64,000 bases of DNA from Sphingomicrobium marinum (lineage in GTDB: Bacteria > Pseudomonadota > Alphaproteobacteria > Sphingomonadales > Sphingomonadaceae), in the NCBI RefSeq assembly GCF_026157105.1, contig NZ_JANPVQ010000001.1, positions 241,501 through 305,500 on the forward strand, given 5' to 3'. Below are positions 27,062-35,700 of the stretch, in pieces. How positions within the stretch are numbered: position 1 is the stretch's first letter; each line of letters opens with the position of its first letter. Position numbers and translations under genes: made by a program. Under the pieces are notes generated by a model. It saw only the letters and a list, made by a program, of their open reading frames with translations. It searched no databases and had not been told where the DNA came from.

Positions 27062-27815
27062 GATCATCCCCTGTCTTGATGTCGCCGACGGCAAGGTCGT
27101 CAAAGGCGTACGGTTCAAGGATCACCGCGTCATTGGCGAGGTCGTCGACCACGCGCTGCGCTACCGCGACGAGGGCGCCGACGAGCTCGTCTTCTACGAC
27201 ATCACCGCGAGTGCCGATAAGCGGACGATCGACCCGAAATGGATCCACGATGTCGCTGCGGTCATCGACATTCCCTTCGCGGTCGCCGGCGGCATCGACA
27301 GCGTCGAGACGGCCGAAGCCTGCCTTTCGACGGGCGCCGACAAGGTGTCGGTCAATTCCCCCGCGCTAACCCGGCCCGATCTCGTCGCCGAGCTCGCCGA
27401 TGCGTTCGGCAGGCAATGCGTCGTGCTCGGCATCGACAGCTATGAGGATGAGGGCGGCACCTACCGCGTCAAGCAATTCACCGGTCGCCCCGAATCAACC
27501 GTCGATACCGGGCGCACGATGCTTGATTGGGCGGGCGAGGGTGCGGCGCTCGGGGCGGGCGAGATCGTGCTCAATTGCATGAACCGCGACGGCGTGCGCC
27601 AGGGCTATGACCTCGCGCAGCTTCGCGCGCTCACCGACGCCGTTGACGTGCCCGTCATTGCCTCGGGCGGTGCCGGCAAGGCCGAACATTTTGCCGAAGC
27701 GTTCGACGCCGGATGTTCGGGCGCGCTGGCGGCCAGCGTCTTTCACGACCGACGCATCGCCATCGCGGACCTCAAGGACTATCTGGATGCCCAAGGTTGG
27801 GAGGTGCGCCGATGA
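27048..27815 (+). CDS. hisF: imidazole glycerol phosphate synthase, cyclase subunit
   Basis: This 255-residue barrel uses ammonia from HisH to make imidazole glycerol phosphate and AICAR. Catalytic aspartates are in [18 protein letters not shown] and in the [14 protein letters not shown] segment, and the phosphate loops IPFAVAGGI and VIASGGAGK are intact. GTG codons at 27048 and 27054 can both start it; the first is used because family members have a few residues before the first strand. It overlaps hisA by 14 bases and hisIE by four. Confidence 0.96.
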   Translation: MPVARIIPCLDVADGKVVKGVRFKDHRVIGEVVDHALRYRDEGADELVFYDITASADKRTIDPKWIHDVAAVIDIPFAVAGGIDSVETAEACLSTGADKVSVNSPALTRPDLVAELADAFGRQCVVLGIDSYEDEGGTYRVKQFTGRPESTVDTGRTMLDWAGEGAALGAGEIVLNCMNRDGVRQGYDLAQLRALTDAVDVPVIASGGAGKAEHFAEAFDAGCSGALAASVFHDRRIAIADLKDYLDAQGWEVRR

Positions 27816-28411
27816 AGCTCGACTGGGACAAGATGGACGGAATGATCCCCGCCATCGTCCAGCAGGCCGACACCGGTGAGGTGCGGATGCTGGGCTATAT
27901 GAACCGCGAAGCACTAGACGCCACGCAGGCCAGCGGAAAGGTCACCTTCTGGTCCCGTTCGCGCGGCGAACTCTGGGAGAAGGGTGCGATTAGTGGCGAC
28001 ACGCTCGATCTGGTCGATATGCGCACCGATTGCGACGGCGATGCGCTGCTGGTGCTGGCGCGGCCCGCCGGCCCCACCTGTCACCTCGGCACGACAAGCT
28101 GTTTTGGCGATGAGGGTGCGCCCGGCGTCGGTTTTCTGGGTGAATTGGCCACGGTCATATCGGCCCGCGCTGCGGGCGCCGATGCACAAGCCAGCTACAC
28201 GGCGCGCCTGCTCGCCAAGGGGGTCAAGCGATGCGCGCAGAAGGTTGGCGAGGAAGGCGTTGAAACAGCGCTTGCCGCCACTGCGGGCGACAAGCGCGAA
28301 ACAGCCAGCGAGGCCGCGGACCTCCTCTACCACCTGCTCGTCCTGCTCGAGGCTACTGACGTGCCGCTCGACGATGTGCTCGCGGTGCTCAAGGATCGCC
28401 ATAAAGCTTGA
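27812..28411 (+). CDS. hisIE: bifunctional phosphoribosyl-AMP cyclohydrolase / phosphoribosyl-ATP pyrophosphatase
   Basis: This 199-residue fusion performs steps two and three of histidine synthesis. Residues about 1-105 are the zinc-dependent cyclohydrolase (HisI), with [39 protein letters not shown] and the Cys of HLGTTSCF. Residues about 110-199 are the pyrophosphatase (HisE), with [22 protein letters not shown] and the acidic [13 protein letters not shown] helix. This enteric-type fusion is unusual in alphaproteobacteria, where the two are generally separate genes. It ends the his operon. Confidence 0.95.
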   Translation: MKLDWDKMDGMIPAIVQQADTGEVRMLGYMNREALDATQASGKVTFWSRSRGELWEKGAISGDTLDLVDMRTDCDGDALLVLARPAGPTCHLGTTSCFGDEGAPGVGFLGELATVISARAAGADAQASYTARLLAKGVKRCAQKVGEEGVETALAATAGDKRETASEAADLLYHLLVLLEATDVPLDDVLAVLKDRHKA

Positions 28412-28443
28412 CCGCCAAGGCCCCAGCGCCTTTGGCAGCCGCC

Positions 28444-29616
28444 ATGCAATACGATGTGATCGTTCTTGGCGCCGGCGCCGCCGGCATGATGGCCGCCTTT
28501 ACAGCAGGTCGTCGCGGGCGGCGCGTGCTGCTCGTCGATCATAATGATGCGCCCGGAAAGAAGATTTTGATCTCGGGCGGTGGGCGCTGCAATTTCACCA
28601 ACATTCATGCGGTGCCCGAACGCTATCTCTCGACCAACCCGCACTTCGCCAAGTCCGCCATAGCGCGCTACACCCCGGCCGATTTCATCGCGCTCGTCGA
28701 TAGCTACGGCATCGCGTGGCACGAAAAGACGCTCGGCCAGCTTTTCTGCGACGGCTCGGCCAAACAGATCGTGGCCATGCTGATGCAGGAATGCAGTGAA
28801 GCGGGTGTCGTCACGCGCTTTGGCGATAGTCCTGAAGTTGCGCGCGATGGCGATCAATTCGTGGTCACGCTCGGCGCCGACACAATGCGAAGTGATGCGC
28901 TCATGCTTGCTACCGGCGGTCCCTCGATCCCCAAACTAGGCGCCACAAGTTTCGCCTACGATTTGGCACGCGGCTGGGGTCTCAAGATCATCGAGCCGCG
29001 TCCCGCGCTCGTGCCGCTTAAACTGCCGGCGGACGAAGCGCTTTTCCGCGAACTCTCGGGCGTCGCCACCGGCGTTACCGCTCGCGCCGAACGCGGACCT
29101 GCCTTTCGCGAAGCGGCCTTGTTCACGCATCGCGGTCTGTCGGGCCCTGCCATCCTGCAGGTCTCCAGCTATTGGCGCGGCAATGGCGAGCAGGTCAGCA
29201 TCGACTTCCTGCCCGGGAGGCAGGCGGGTTGGCTGCGCGAAGTTAAGCGCAGCGCGCCGCAACGCACGCTCGGACGTGTGCTGGCCGAAGCCCTGCCCGA
29301 TCGTTTGGCAAGCGCCCTTGTTGATCGACTGTCGATCGACGGCCCGCTGCAAATGCACGGCGACAAGGCGCTCGAGGAAGCCGAAAGCAGGCTAGCCGAC
29401 TGGCGCTTCACCCCCAACGGATCGGAAGGGTTTGCCAAGGCCGAGGTCACTGTCGGAGGCATCTCCACTGATGACTTGTCATCGCGGACAATGGAAGCCA
29501 AGCGCGTGCCCGGCCTCTACTGCATCGGAGAAGCGGTCGACGTAACTGGCTGGCTCGGTGGCTACAATTTCCAGTGGGCGTGGGCGAGCGGTGTCGCCGC
29601 GGGCGAGGCGGCCTAG
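28444..29616 (+). CDS. HI0933/BaiN-family NAD(P)/FAD-dependent oxidoreductase
   Basis: This 390-residue flavoprotein has the N-terminal dinucleotide motif VIVLGAGAAGMMAA, then DAPGKKILISGGGRCNFTN and the C-terminal GLYCIGEAVDVTGWLGGYNFQWAWASG typical of the HI0933-like family. The physiological substrate of most members is unknown. I use the ATG at 28444 because the Rossmann strand starts right after it. A TTG at 28408 overlapping the hisIE stop (TTGA) would add 12 residues and couple it to the his operon. It meets hisN tail to tail. Confidence 0.9.
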   Translation: MQYDVIVLGAGAAGMMAAFTAGRRGRRVLLVDHNDAPGKKILISGGGRCNFTNIHAVPERYLSTNPHFAKSAIARYTPADFIALVDSYGIAWHEKTLGQLFCDGSAKQIVAMLMQECSEAGVVTRFGDSPEVARDGDQFVVTLGADTMRSDALMLATGGPSIPKLGATSFAYDLARGWGLKIIEPRPALVPLKLPADEALFRELSGVATGVTARAERGPAFREAALFTHRGLSGPAILQVSSYWRGNGEQVSIDFLPGRQAGWLREVKRSAPQRTLGRVLAEALPDRLASALVDRLSIDGPLQMHGDKALEEAESRLADWRFTPNGSEGFAKAEVTVGGISTDDLSSRTMEAKRVPGLYCIGEAVDVTGWLGGYNFQWAWASGVAAGEAA

Positions 29617-30365
29617 CCGTTAAGCGCGTCGACGGCCTGGCGGTAAAGCGATTCGCTCGCCGCCGCGATCACGTCGCCGCCTGACAAATCGTCGCCGCCG
29701 CTCCAGTTGCCGATATATCCGCCGGCAAAGCGGACGCAGGCGACCAGCGCATCATAATCGTGCGGCTTCAACCCAACATCGGTGGCAAGGTCGATATCGC
29801 CCGTCGCAACGCGCGCAAACGCCATCGCGTCGAGCCCGTAGCGCACTAACGGCACTTGCGCGCGCAGTCGATCGAACGCGTCGAGATGCGCGCCTTCGAA
29901 CAGATGCGGGTCGGTTGTCGACACGCGCGCTTCGGCGAGCGAGCGGCATCCGCTTGTCTCGACAATTGCGCCGTTCAAGGTGGTTTCGCCTTCGAACCCG
30001 ATCAGCCGTTCGTCGAGATCGGGCAGGTCGATCATGCCGCCGACATGATTTCCATCGTCGATCAGGCCCGCAAGCACGGCCCAGCTCGGCAGGCCGCAAA
30101 TGAAGGCGCGCGTGCCGTCGATCGGATCCAGGCTCCAGTAGCGCGCCGCGCCCTCGCGCGTCCAGCCATATTCCTCGCCCCAGATGGCATCTTCCGGATA
30201 GGTCTTTTCAATCAGCGCGCGCATCGCGCGTTCGGCAGCGCGGTCGGCTTCGGTAACGGGATCGAACAGCCCGTCTTCATCCTTGTTGTCGACGCTATCG
30301 GTGTCGGTGAGTTCGATGGCGGCCCGGGCGACATCACCCAGTCGATCGAAAAAGTCGCGGATCAT
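29613..30365 (-). CDS. hisN: histidinol-phosphatase, inositol-monophosphatase family
   Basis: This 250-residue metal-dependent phosphatase has the family's metal site: DPVTEADRAAE (residues 36-46), GEE (63-65), DPIDGTRAF (80-88) and the late HDYDALVACVRFAGG. It would remove phosphate from histidinol phosphate, the one histidine step missing from the fused genes nearby, since HisB here lacks a phosphatase domain. Other IMPase-fold activities cannot be excluded by motif alone. The ATG at 30365 overlaps the TauE gene stop (ATGA), so it looks cotranscribed with the sulfide genes. Confidence 0.87.
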   Translation of the reverse strand: MIRDFFDRLGDVARAAIELTDTDSVDNKDEDGLFDPVTEADRAAERAMRALIEKTYPEDAIWGEEYGWTREGAARYWSLDPIDGTRAFICGLPSWAVLAGLIDDGNHVGGMIDLPDLDERLIGFEGETTLNGAIVETSGCRSLAEARVSTTDPHLFEGAHLDAFDRLRAQVPLVRYGLDAMAFARVATGDIDLATDVGLKPHDYDALVACVRFAGGYIGNWSGGDDLSGGDVIAAASESLYRQAVDALNG

Positions 30366-31132
30366 AATATCTCCAGTGCGAGGCCCCACCGATAGAGCAT
30401 GTAGACTGCAACACTAAAGATAATCCCAACGAAAATGCGGGTGAGCGCGCCTTTCGTCCCTGCCAACTTCTTGGCGGCGCGGCCGCCTGCCCAGCTGCCG
30501 ATGAATCCGCCTCCGATGAACGCTGCGGCGATGGCCCATTCGACATGGCCGGCCAGGCCGTAGCTGGTTGCAGTGGTGGCGCCCAGCGCCGTCACCCCGA
30601 CCAGGCTGGTCGCCATCGCGTTGAAGATCGGCAGGCTCGCTGCCGCCATCAGCCCGGGCACGATAAGGAAACCGCCGCCGATGCCGAAAAAGCCCGCCAT
30701 CACGCCAGTGGCGCCGCCATAGGCCAGCAGCTTCATCATGTTGGGTTTGACGAAGGCGGTGTTCGGACCCTCTTCCTTCTTGCGCAGCATCAGCGCGCCG
30801 ACGAGGATCATGAGAAGCGCGAACAATCCGAGCAGCATGTCGCCATCGGTCGCTTTGCCCATCTCGGCACCACCAACGGCCCCCACGACGCCGGCCAGCG
30901 CAAAAGGAATACCCGCCTGCCAGCTTACCGCGCCGTCGCGTGCCTTTCCGAAGAGACCGATCGCGGCATTGGCGCCGACGCCGACAGCGCTGGTGCCGAT
31001 CGCAGCATGCGGCGGCAGACCGATGACATAGGCGAGGAATGGGGTAGCGAGGATCGAGCCCCCGCCGCCGATCAACGCCAAGCTGAACCCGACCAGGCTG
31101 CCGCCGAGCGCTGCAATCAGCGCATCAAGCAT
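30362..31132 (-). CDS. TauE/SafE (TSUP) family membrane permease
   Basis: This is a 256-residue integral membrane protein with about eight hydrophobic segments in two repeats, each opening with a glycine-rich stretch (LIGGGGSILATPFLAY and GFFGIGGGFLIVPGLM). TSUP permeases move small sulfur compounds or organosulfonates. Its place after a rhodanese and a BigR-type regulator points to sulfite or thiosulfate export after sulfide oxidation; that is inference. The ATG at 31132 overlaps the rhodanese gene by eight bases, and the frame upstream of it is a shadow. Confidence 0.88.
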   Translation of the reverse strand: MLDALIAALGGSLVGFSLALIGGGGSILATPFLAYVIGLPPHAAIGTSAVGVGANAAIGLFGKARDGAVSWQAGIPFALAGVVGAVGGAEMGKATDGDMLLGLFALLMILVGALMLRKKEEGPNTAFVKPNMMKLLAYGGATGVMAGFFGIGGGFLIVPGLMAAASLPIFNAMATSLVGVTALGATTATSYGLAGHVEWAIAAAFIGGGFIGSWAGGRAAKKLAGTKGALTRIFVGIIFSVAVYMLYRWGLALEIL

Positions 31133-31643
31133 GCGCGGTCCGGTTCCATGGCATCTTCGCAAGCAACATGGCCATCCCGCAAAAACCGGTAATGCCCGCA
31201 AAGGTCAGCCCCGCGCCGACGAAAATGGCAAGATAGATGAACGCGGGCGCGACCAGCAGCGACAGCAAGGTGCCGATCAGCACCAGCGTGCCCGCGGCAA
31301 TCATCACCTGGCGTTGCATCTCCATCGGCGCGCTCTTGTCTTTCACCACCGGCAACCCGGCCTTTTCCCATGCCCCGAGACCACCATCTACGATGTAGCA
31401 CTCGCGATCGCCCGCGCAGGCTTGAAGCTGCGCAGCCGCATTTTGCGTCCGCATGCCCGACTTGCAGTGAAACAACACGGTCTCGCCTTCCAGATGGTCG
31501 CTCGACAGCTGGTCAAGCGGTACATTCCTGGCTTGGGGCACGCGTTCGCGCGCATGTTCGTCGCGCCCACGGATATCGACCAGCATCGCGCCGGCCTCCA
31601 TCTTTTTCATCGCCTCGGCGGGCGAAATCGTACGGATGCTCAT
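31125..31643 (-). CDS. rhodanese domain protein with C-terminal DUF2892 membrane part
   Basis: This 172-residue protein has a rhodanese domain at residues 1-105 with the active-site Cys60 in LFHCKSGMRT. A membrane region of two hydrophobic helices (about 113-160), matching the DUF2892 type, follows. It would move sulfane sulfur at the inner membrane. The ATG at 31643 overlaps the arsR stop by four bases. The layout arsR-rhodanese/DUF2892-permease matches BigR-type sulfide detoxification operons. Confidence 0.9.
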   Translation of the reverse strand: MSIRTISPAEAMKKMEAGAMLVDIRGRDEHARERVPQARNVPLDQLSSDHLEGETVLFHCKSGMRTQNAAAQLQACAGDRECYIVDGGLGAWEKAGLPVVKDKSAPMEMQRQVMIAAGTLVLIGTLLSLLVAPAFIYLAIFVGAGLTFAGITGFCGMAMLLAKMPWNRTAHA

Positions 31644-31963
31644 TGATATTCCTTCTTGATGTCGGGGCAGAACAGGTCGGCCATCAGGTCCACCGTGCGC
31701 TCGGCACGCTCGTCGACCAGTCGATAGTAAAGCGTCTGGGCCTCGCGGCGATATGCAACCAATCCCAGATCCCGCAGTTTGGCCAAGTGCTGGCTCAACG
31801 CCGATGCACTCAGGTTGAGCTGCTCTCCCAGCGCCCCCACGCTCATCTCGCCTTGTGCCATCAGATGGCATAGGATGAGCAAGCGCTGCTCGTTGGCGAG
31901 CAGTTTTAGAAACTGCGCCGCGTCACGGGCTTGTGCCAGGAAAGGATCGGACGTGACTTGCAA
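31640..31963 (-). CDS. ArsR-family persulfide-responsive repressor (BigR/SqrR/YgaV type)
   Basis: This 107-residue winged-helix repressor has its recognition region in LNLSASALSQHLAKLRDLGLV. It has exactly two cysteines, Cys32 (RLLILCHL) and Cys99 (DLFCPD), at the positions that form a polysulfide bridge in BigR and SqrR; metal-binding ArsR motifs are absent. The start is a TTG at 31963 behind a strong AAGGAG six bases away. A 20-base palindrome lies just upstream (31978-31997). It likely represses both its own operon and the divergent metallo-beta-lactamase-fold gene until persulfide builds up. Confidence 0.9.
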   Translation of the reverse strand: MQVTSDPFLAQARDAAQFLKLLANEQRLLILCHLMAQGEMSVGALGEQLNLSASALSQHLAKLRDLGLVAYRREAQTLYYRLVDERAERTVDLMADLFCPDIKKEYQ

Positions 31964-31977
31964 ACTCTGCTCCTTGA

Positions 31978-31997
31978 AATTTAGATGATACTAAATT
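31978..31997. promoter_or_regulatory. palindromic operator for the ArsR/BigR-like repressor
   Basis: AATTTAG and CTAAATT are a perfect 7-bp inverted repeat with a six-base spacer. The site lies in the 67-base A+T-rich gap between the divergent repressor and dioxygenase genes. A TTGAAA at 31974-31979 (plus strand) and a TTGACA at 32020-32015 (minus strand) are candidate -35 boxes flanking it, so bound repressor could block both promoters. Confidence 0.78.
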
Positions 31998-32030
31998 AGG
32001 TATTGCTAAAGTAATGTCAAGGAGCAACGC

Positions 32031-32924
32031 ATGAGCCCGCAAATCCGCGCCTTTTTCGATGAAGCCACCAACACGGTCACCTATCTTGTTTGGTGCCCCG
32101 ACAGCCGCCACGCCGTTATTATCGACCCCGTGCTCGATTATGACCATGCCTCGGGCAAGGTCAGCACGCATTCGGTCGATCGCGTCTTGGCGGCCGCTGA
32201 GGAAGAAGGGCTCACGATCGACTGGGCGCTCGAGACGCATGTCCATGCCGATCACCTCTCCGGCGCACCGCTGATCAAGGCGCGCACCGGCGCGGGCATT
32301 GCCATCGGTGAGCATGTGAAAGAGGTGCAGAAGATCTTCCGCCCTGTCTTCATGGCGGACGACCTCAAGGGCGACGGCGCGGATTTCGACCGGCTGCTCA
32401 AGGACGGCGAGACGATCACCATCGGCAACGACATGGACATCAAGGTGATGCACGTCCCCGGCCATACGCCCGCCGACGTCGCCTATATCATCGGCAATCA
32501 TGCCTTTGTCGGCGATACGATGTTCATGCCCGACTATGGCACCGCGCGGGCGGATTTTCCGGGCGGCGATGCGCGCACGCTGTATCGCTCGATCCGCAAG
32601 ATCCTCGATCTGCCGCCCGAAACCACGCTGCACATGTGCCACGACTACAAGGCGCCAGGCCGCGACGAATATGCCTGGACGACAACGGTCGCCGAGCAGC
32701 GCGCGAACAACCTGCACGTCCATGACGGGATTTCCGAAGACGAATTCGTCGAGATGCGCGAGGCACGCGACGCGACCCTCAAGGCGCCCGCTTTGATCAT
32801 GCCGTCAATTCAGACCAACATGCGCGCCGGACGACTGCCCCCCGCAGAGACCAACGGCGTTCGCTACATGAAGGTGCCGATCAAGCTGCCCACTACGGCA
32901 AGCGAGGACGAGTTGGCCGATTAG
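32031..32924 (+). CDS. metallo-beta-lactamase-fold persulfide dioxygenase-like protein
   Basis: This 297-residue hydrolase-fold protein has the HxHxDH motif His70-Val-His72-Ala-Asp74-His75, a second His in VPGHTPADV, Asp in VGDTMFMPDYGTARADFPGG and a last His in MCHDYKAPG. This pattern, with GTARADFPGGD, is typical of ETHE1/Blh persulfide dioxygenases that oxidise glutathione persulfide to sulfite. A clear AAGGAG lies seven bases before the ATG. It is divergent from the repressor across the shared operator and completes the sulfide-handling module. Confidence 0.9.
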   Translation: MSPQIRAFFDEATNTVTYLVWCPDSRHAVIIDPVLDYDHASGKVSTHSVDRVLAAAEEEGLTIDWALETHVHADHLSGAPLIKARTGAGIAIGEHVKEVQKIFRPVFMADDLKGDGADFDRLLKDGETITIGNDMDIKVMHVPGHTPADVAYIIGNHAFVGDTMFMPDYGTARADFPGGDARTLYRSIRKILDLPPETTLHMCHDYKAPGRDEYAWTTTVAEQRANNLHVHDGISEDEFVEMREARDATLKAPALIMPSIQTNMRAGRLPPAETNGVRYMKVPIKLPTTASEDELAD

Positions 32925-32963
32925 GCTTGTCCTCAGGCGCTAACGGACGCTTGCAGACTGGTA

Positions 32964-34085
32964 TCAGAGCGTGAAGTCGCTCCGCTCGTGCCGCTCATGA
33001 TGCGCGATCACCATGGAACCAATATCGCGCATAAGCTCCTGTGCGCTACCGTCGGTCGAATTGGGGATCGTCATCACGGCGATCGCATAGCTCGACCCAT
33101 CGGGCGCGGTGAGAATGCCGATATCGTTGAGACCGCCGACGCGGCCCCGGAAATTCTGCCCGGTGCCGGTCTTGTGGATCCACGTCCATCCGGGCTTGAG
33201 CGACGACTTGAGCCGCAGGCGGCCGGTCTTGGCCATCCCCATGGTCGTCAGCAGCTTGGCGGTGGATGCCGGTGACAGCAGCTCGCCGCGTTCCAACTTG
33301 GCAAGCGCACGCACGATCGCCAGCGGCGATGCACCGTCATAGGGATCGTCCAAATAGCGTTCGAAGGCAGCCGCGCGTTGCGAGTCCGGCAGGCGCGAGC
33401 GGGCCGCGCTGAAATTGTTGCCCAGCGACAGCGACGGATGCCAATCGAGACCGGCAATCTTGGCCTGCATCAACCGCTCGCCCTCGCCAAAACGAATGTC
33501 GCCAAGGCCCTTGCGTTCGATCATGTTACGGATCGCCTCGGGCCCGCCGACTTCGCGCAGCAACCTGTCGTTCGCGTGATTGTCGCTGCTGACGAGCGCG
33601 TCGTACATCAGCTGGTCGAGCGTCCTGGTGTATCCGCCGCGCAGGATGCTCGCGCGGGTGGCGCTGCTCCACAGCGTCAGGTCGTCGCGGTCCAGCGTCA
33701 CGCGCTTGCGCAGGTCGAGCTCATTTCGGTCGTACTGGTCCATGACGGCCAGGCTCACCCAGAGCTTCGACACGCTCTGCTGCGGGAACAGGCGCGCGGT
33801 CTGCCAGCCCGTTTCCCAACCACCATCGATCGAGTGGATGGCAATGCCCGACGTCCCGTTGAACGAGCGAACGCGGTCAAGGATATCAGTGCCAAGCGCC
33901 TGCACATCGCGTGACTGGGGGACAATTTCGACACTTTGTGTAACAGGCTGCGCAGACGTAAGCGTGACCGAGGCGGTGGCCACCACCGGTTCGGGCTTGG
34001 CGTCGGCCTGGGCAAAGAGCATCGCGACCGGTGAAACGATCGTCATCATGGCTTTGCCCATCATGTTCTGTACTGACGTCAACAT
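32964..34085 (-). CDS. exported serine hydrolase, class A beta-lactamase-like
   Basis: This protein of about 373 residues has a hydrophobic N-terminus, a Pro/Val/Thr-rich linker, and a penicillin-binding/beta-lactamase fold. The SxxK motif is Ser104-Val-Ser-Lys107, the SDN motif is in ALVSSDNHAND and the KTG triad in IHKTGTGQ. I do not see a clear omega-loop Glu of true class A enzymes, so peptidase or esterase activity is equally likely. The start is uncertain: the ATG at 34085 lacks a good ribosome-binding site, and internal Met codons at residues 8 and 9 are alternatives. Confidence 0.78.
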   Translation of the reverse strand: MLTSVQNMMGKAMMTIVSPVAMLFAQADAKPEPVVATASVTLTSAQPVTQSVEIVPQSRDVQALGTDILDRVRSFNGTSGIAIHSIDGGWETGWQTARLFPQQSVSKLWVSLAVMDQYDRNELDLRKRVTLDRDDLTLWSSATRASILRGGYTRTLDQLMYDALVSSDNHANDRLLREVGGPEAIRNMIERKGLGDIRFGEGERLMQAKIAGLDWHPSLSLGNNFSAARSRLPDSQRAAAFERYLDDPYDGASPLAIVRALAKLERGELLSPASTAKLLTTMGMAKTGRLRLKSSLKPGWTWIHKTGTGQNFRGRVGGLNDIGILTAPDGSSYAIAVMTIPNSTDGSAQELMRDIGSMVIAHHERHERSDFTL

Positions 34086-34129
34086 AGGTACGAGTCCGCT
34101 TTTCCCCAAAGATTCAAAGCGATAGAGTG

Positions 34130-34144
34130 TTAACAAAGGGTTGA
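34130..34144 (-). promoter_or_regulatory. possible CtrA-like site upstream of the serine hydrolase gene
   Basis: Read on the minus strand, TCAA-N7-TTAAC lies about 45 bases before the start codon. The CtrA consensus of alphaproteobacteria is TTAA-N7-TTAA(C), so there is one mismatch. Such a short motif also occurs by chance. Confidence 0.25.
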
Positions 34145-34181
34145 TTAACGCGCGATGATGCGCGCGCAAAGCGGTGCGGAC

Positions 34182-35024
34182 TCACCTTGGCGTATTTTCC
34201 CTTCGGGACAGCAGGGCAGCCGACTCGATAGTATCGAGCGCGGAACGAGTAGCGATGTAACGCCGCGCCTCGTCGATCCATTCCTGCGCGGCCTGCGCGC
34301 CGGGGAGGCGAAGCGTCTCGGACAACGCCGATTCGACCTCACCGAGACGCAACTGCACGAGCGCCCGGTCATAACGCGCCTGGGGCCGTGGGTTGGGTTG
34401 ATCGGCCGGGTAGATCGCCACCACGTCGGCCAGACCGCGCTTGAACTTGGTCCACAAGCCAGCTTCGGGATCCCCGCTGCGAAGCGTTGGGCCCAAGGCG
34501 CGGTATTGCTCGACCAATTCGTCGAGCTGCACCGGATCGCGGCTGGCCGTGATGATCCGTGCCACTTCGGCTTCGTGCGCGTCGCCAAAGCGCTCGACGA
34601 GCAGAGGCTCGAGATAACCGAGCGGAACGCCGCGTTCGATGGCGCGGCGCGCGGCAAAGGCGACCAGCAACGCATCCGCGCGGCCGGCCGATCCCTCGGC
34701 CCGCGACAATGCGCCTTCGAGCCGGATGATGCGGCTCTCGAGGTCGTCGACCGATTCTTCGCTTGCCATGGCTACCGGCTCCTCGCGATCATCATCGGGG
34801 GCGACTTCGTTGGTCAGCGTGGATGGGGATGGATCGGGCGAGGGCAGGAACGCCGTCTGGGCCGGCTCGCCCGCCTCGCTCGGCTGTTCGCTGATGGGCG
34901 CGAGCCCGATCGTGCCGGCAAGCCGCGGACTGCTGGCAATCAGCCACAGCGCACCAATCATGCCCACGATCAGCAGCAGCGACGCGACGCCAAGCCGCAA
35001 TTTCCAGTTCGGACCGTCATGCAT
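34182..35024 (-). CDS. mitofilin-like inner-membrane protein (COG4223 type)
   Basis: This 280-residue protein has one N-terminal membrane anchor (about residues 10-32, LGVASLLLIVGMIGALWLIA). An acidic, Pro/Ser-rich linker, a short coiled coil (ESVDDLESRIIRLEGALSRAEG) and a helical C-terminal domain follow. This matches the mitofilin-related proteins that follow hemD in many alphaproteobacteria and are ancestral to Mic60. The ATG at 35024 overlaps the hemD stop by eight bases. A role in membrane or haem-pathway organisation is inferred from context. Confidence 0.78.
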   Translation of the reverse strand: MHDGPNWKLRLGVASLLLIVGMIGALWLIASSPRLAGTIGLAPISEQPSEAGEPAQTAFLPSPDPSPSTLTNEVAPDDDREEPVAMASEESVDDLESRIIRLEGALSRAEGSAGRADALLVAFAARRAIERGVPLGYLEPLLVERFGDAHEAEVARIITASRDPVQLDELVEQYRALGPTLRSGDPEAGLWTKFKRGLADVVAIYPADQPNPRPQARYDRALVQLRLGEVESALSETLRLPGAQAAQEWIDEARRYIATRSALDTIESAALLSRRENTPR

Positions 35025-35700
35025 CGTCACTGCTCTTGCATAGCTGCAGCGCCAGCGCCAGCAGGCTCGCATCGTCGCGCGCGCCCGAAATCTTGATGCA
35101 TTCCCAGCCATCACCGCATGCATCGGCGGCATTCTGGCTGATCGCGGCGATGGCAATTTGCGTACGGTCTATGCCGTCGCGGTCCGCCAATTCGGCCAGC
35201 CGCGCACCCGCGCGCGGACTATGCACACAGGCGACCGCGCTCGCGATCCGCTCAAAATTCTTGGGGTCCTCACGGGCCACGCTCGAATACACGGTAACCG
35301 GCACCAGCGTCTGCCTTGGCTCGGCCGGCGTCCGGCGGTGACGGCCGCCCAGGTGCAGCAAACGAAGATCCTCGGGCAGCATGCCAAGCAATTCGTCGAT
35401 ACCGTCATCGCCCACCGTCTCGACCATCAGCCCGGCGCTGCGGGCCGCCGATGCGGTCGCTTCGCCGACCGTGTGGACCGGCAGCGATCGCAATTCCTGG
35501 AGCTGGTCGCCAGCGGCGCGAACGGCATTGGCGCTGGTGATCAGCAGGCCATCGAAGCGGTCCGGATCGGGGGCTTGCCATTCCACGGGACGGACCTTGA
35601 ACAGGCTCGCGCAGATCACTGTTTCGAAGCCCATCTTCTCCGCGCGGTCGGCGCTAAGCGACGCGCCGGGTTCGGGCCGGAGGATAACAAGCGGCCTCAC
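35017..35700 (-). CDS. hemD: uroporphyrinogen-III synthase
   Basis: This 227-residue two-lobed enzyme closes hydroxymethylbilane into uroporphyrinogen III. HemD sequences diverge greatly. Support comes from the LVILRPEPGASLSA opening, the LITSANAVRA and HTVGEATASAA segments, the size, and the hemC-hemD order. The start is a GTG at 35700 overlapping the hemC stop (GTGA), and the 3' end overlaps the mitofilin-like gene. Confidence 0.9.
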   Translation of the reverse strand: MRPLVILRPEPGASLSADRAEKMGFETVICASLFKVRPVEWQAPDPDRFDGLLITSANAVRAAGDQLQELRSLPVHTVGEATASAARSAGLMVETVGDDGIDELLGMLPEDLRLLHLGGRHRRTPAEPRQTLVPVTVYSSVAREDPKNFERIASAVACVHSPRAGARLAELADRDGIDRTQIAIAAISQNAADACGDGWECIKISGARDDASLLALALQLCKSSDDA

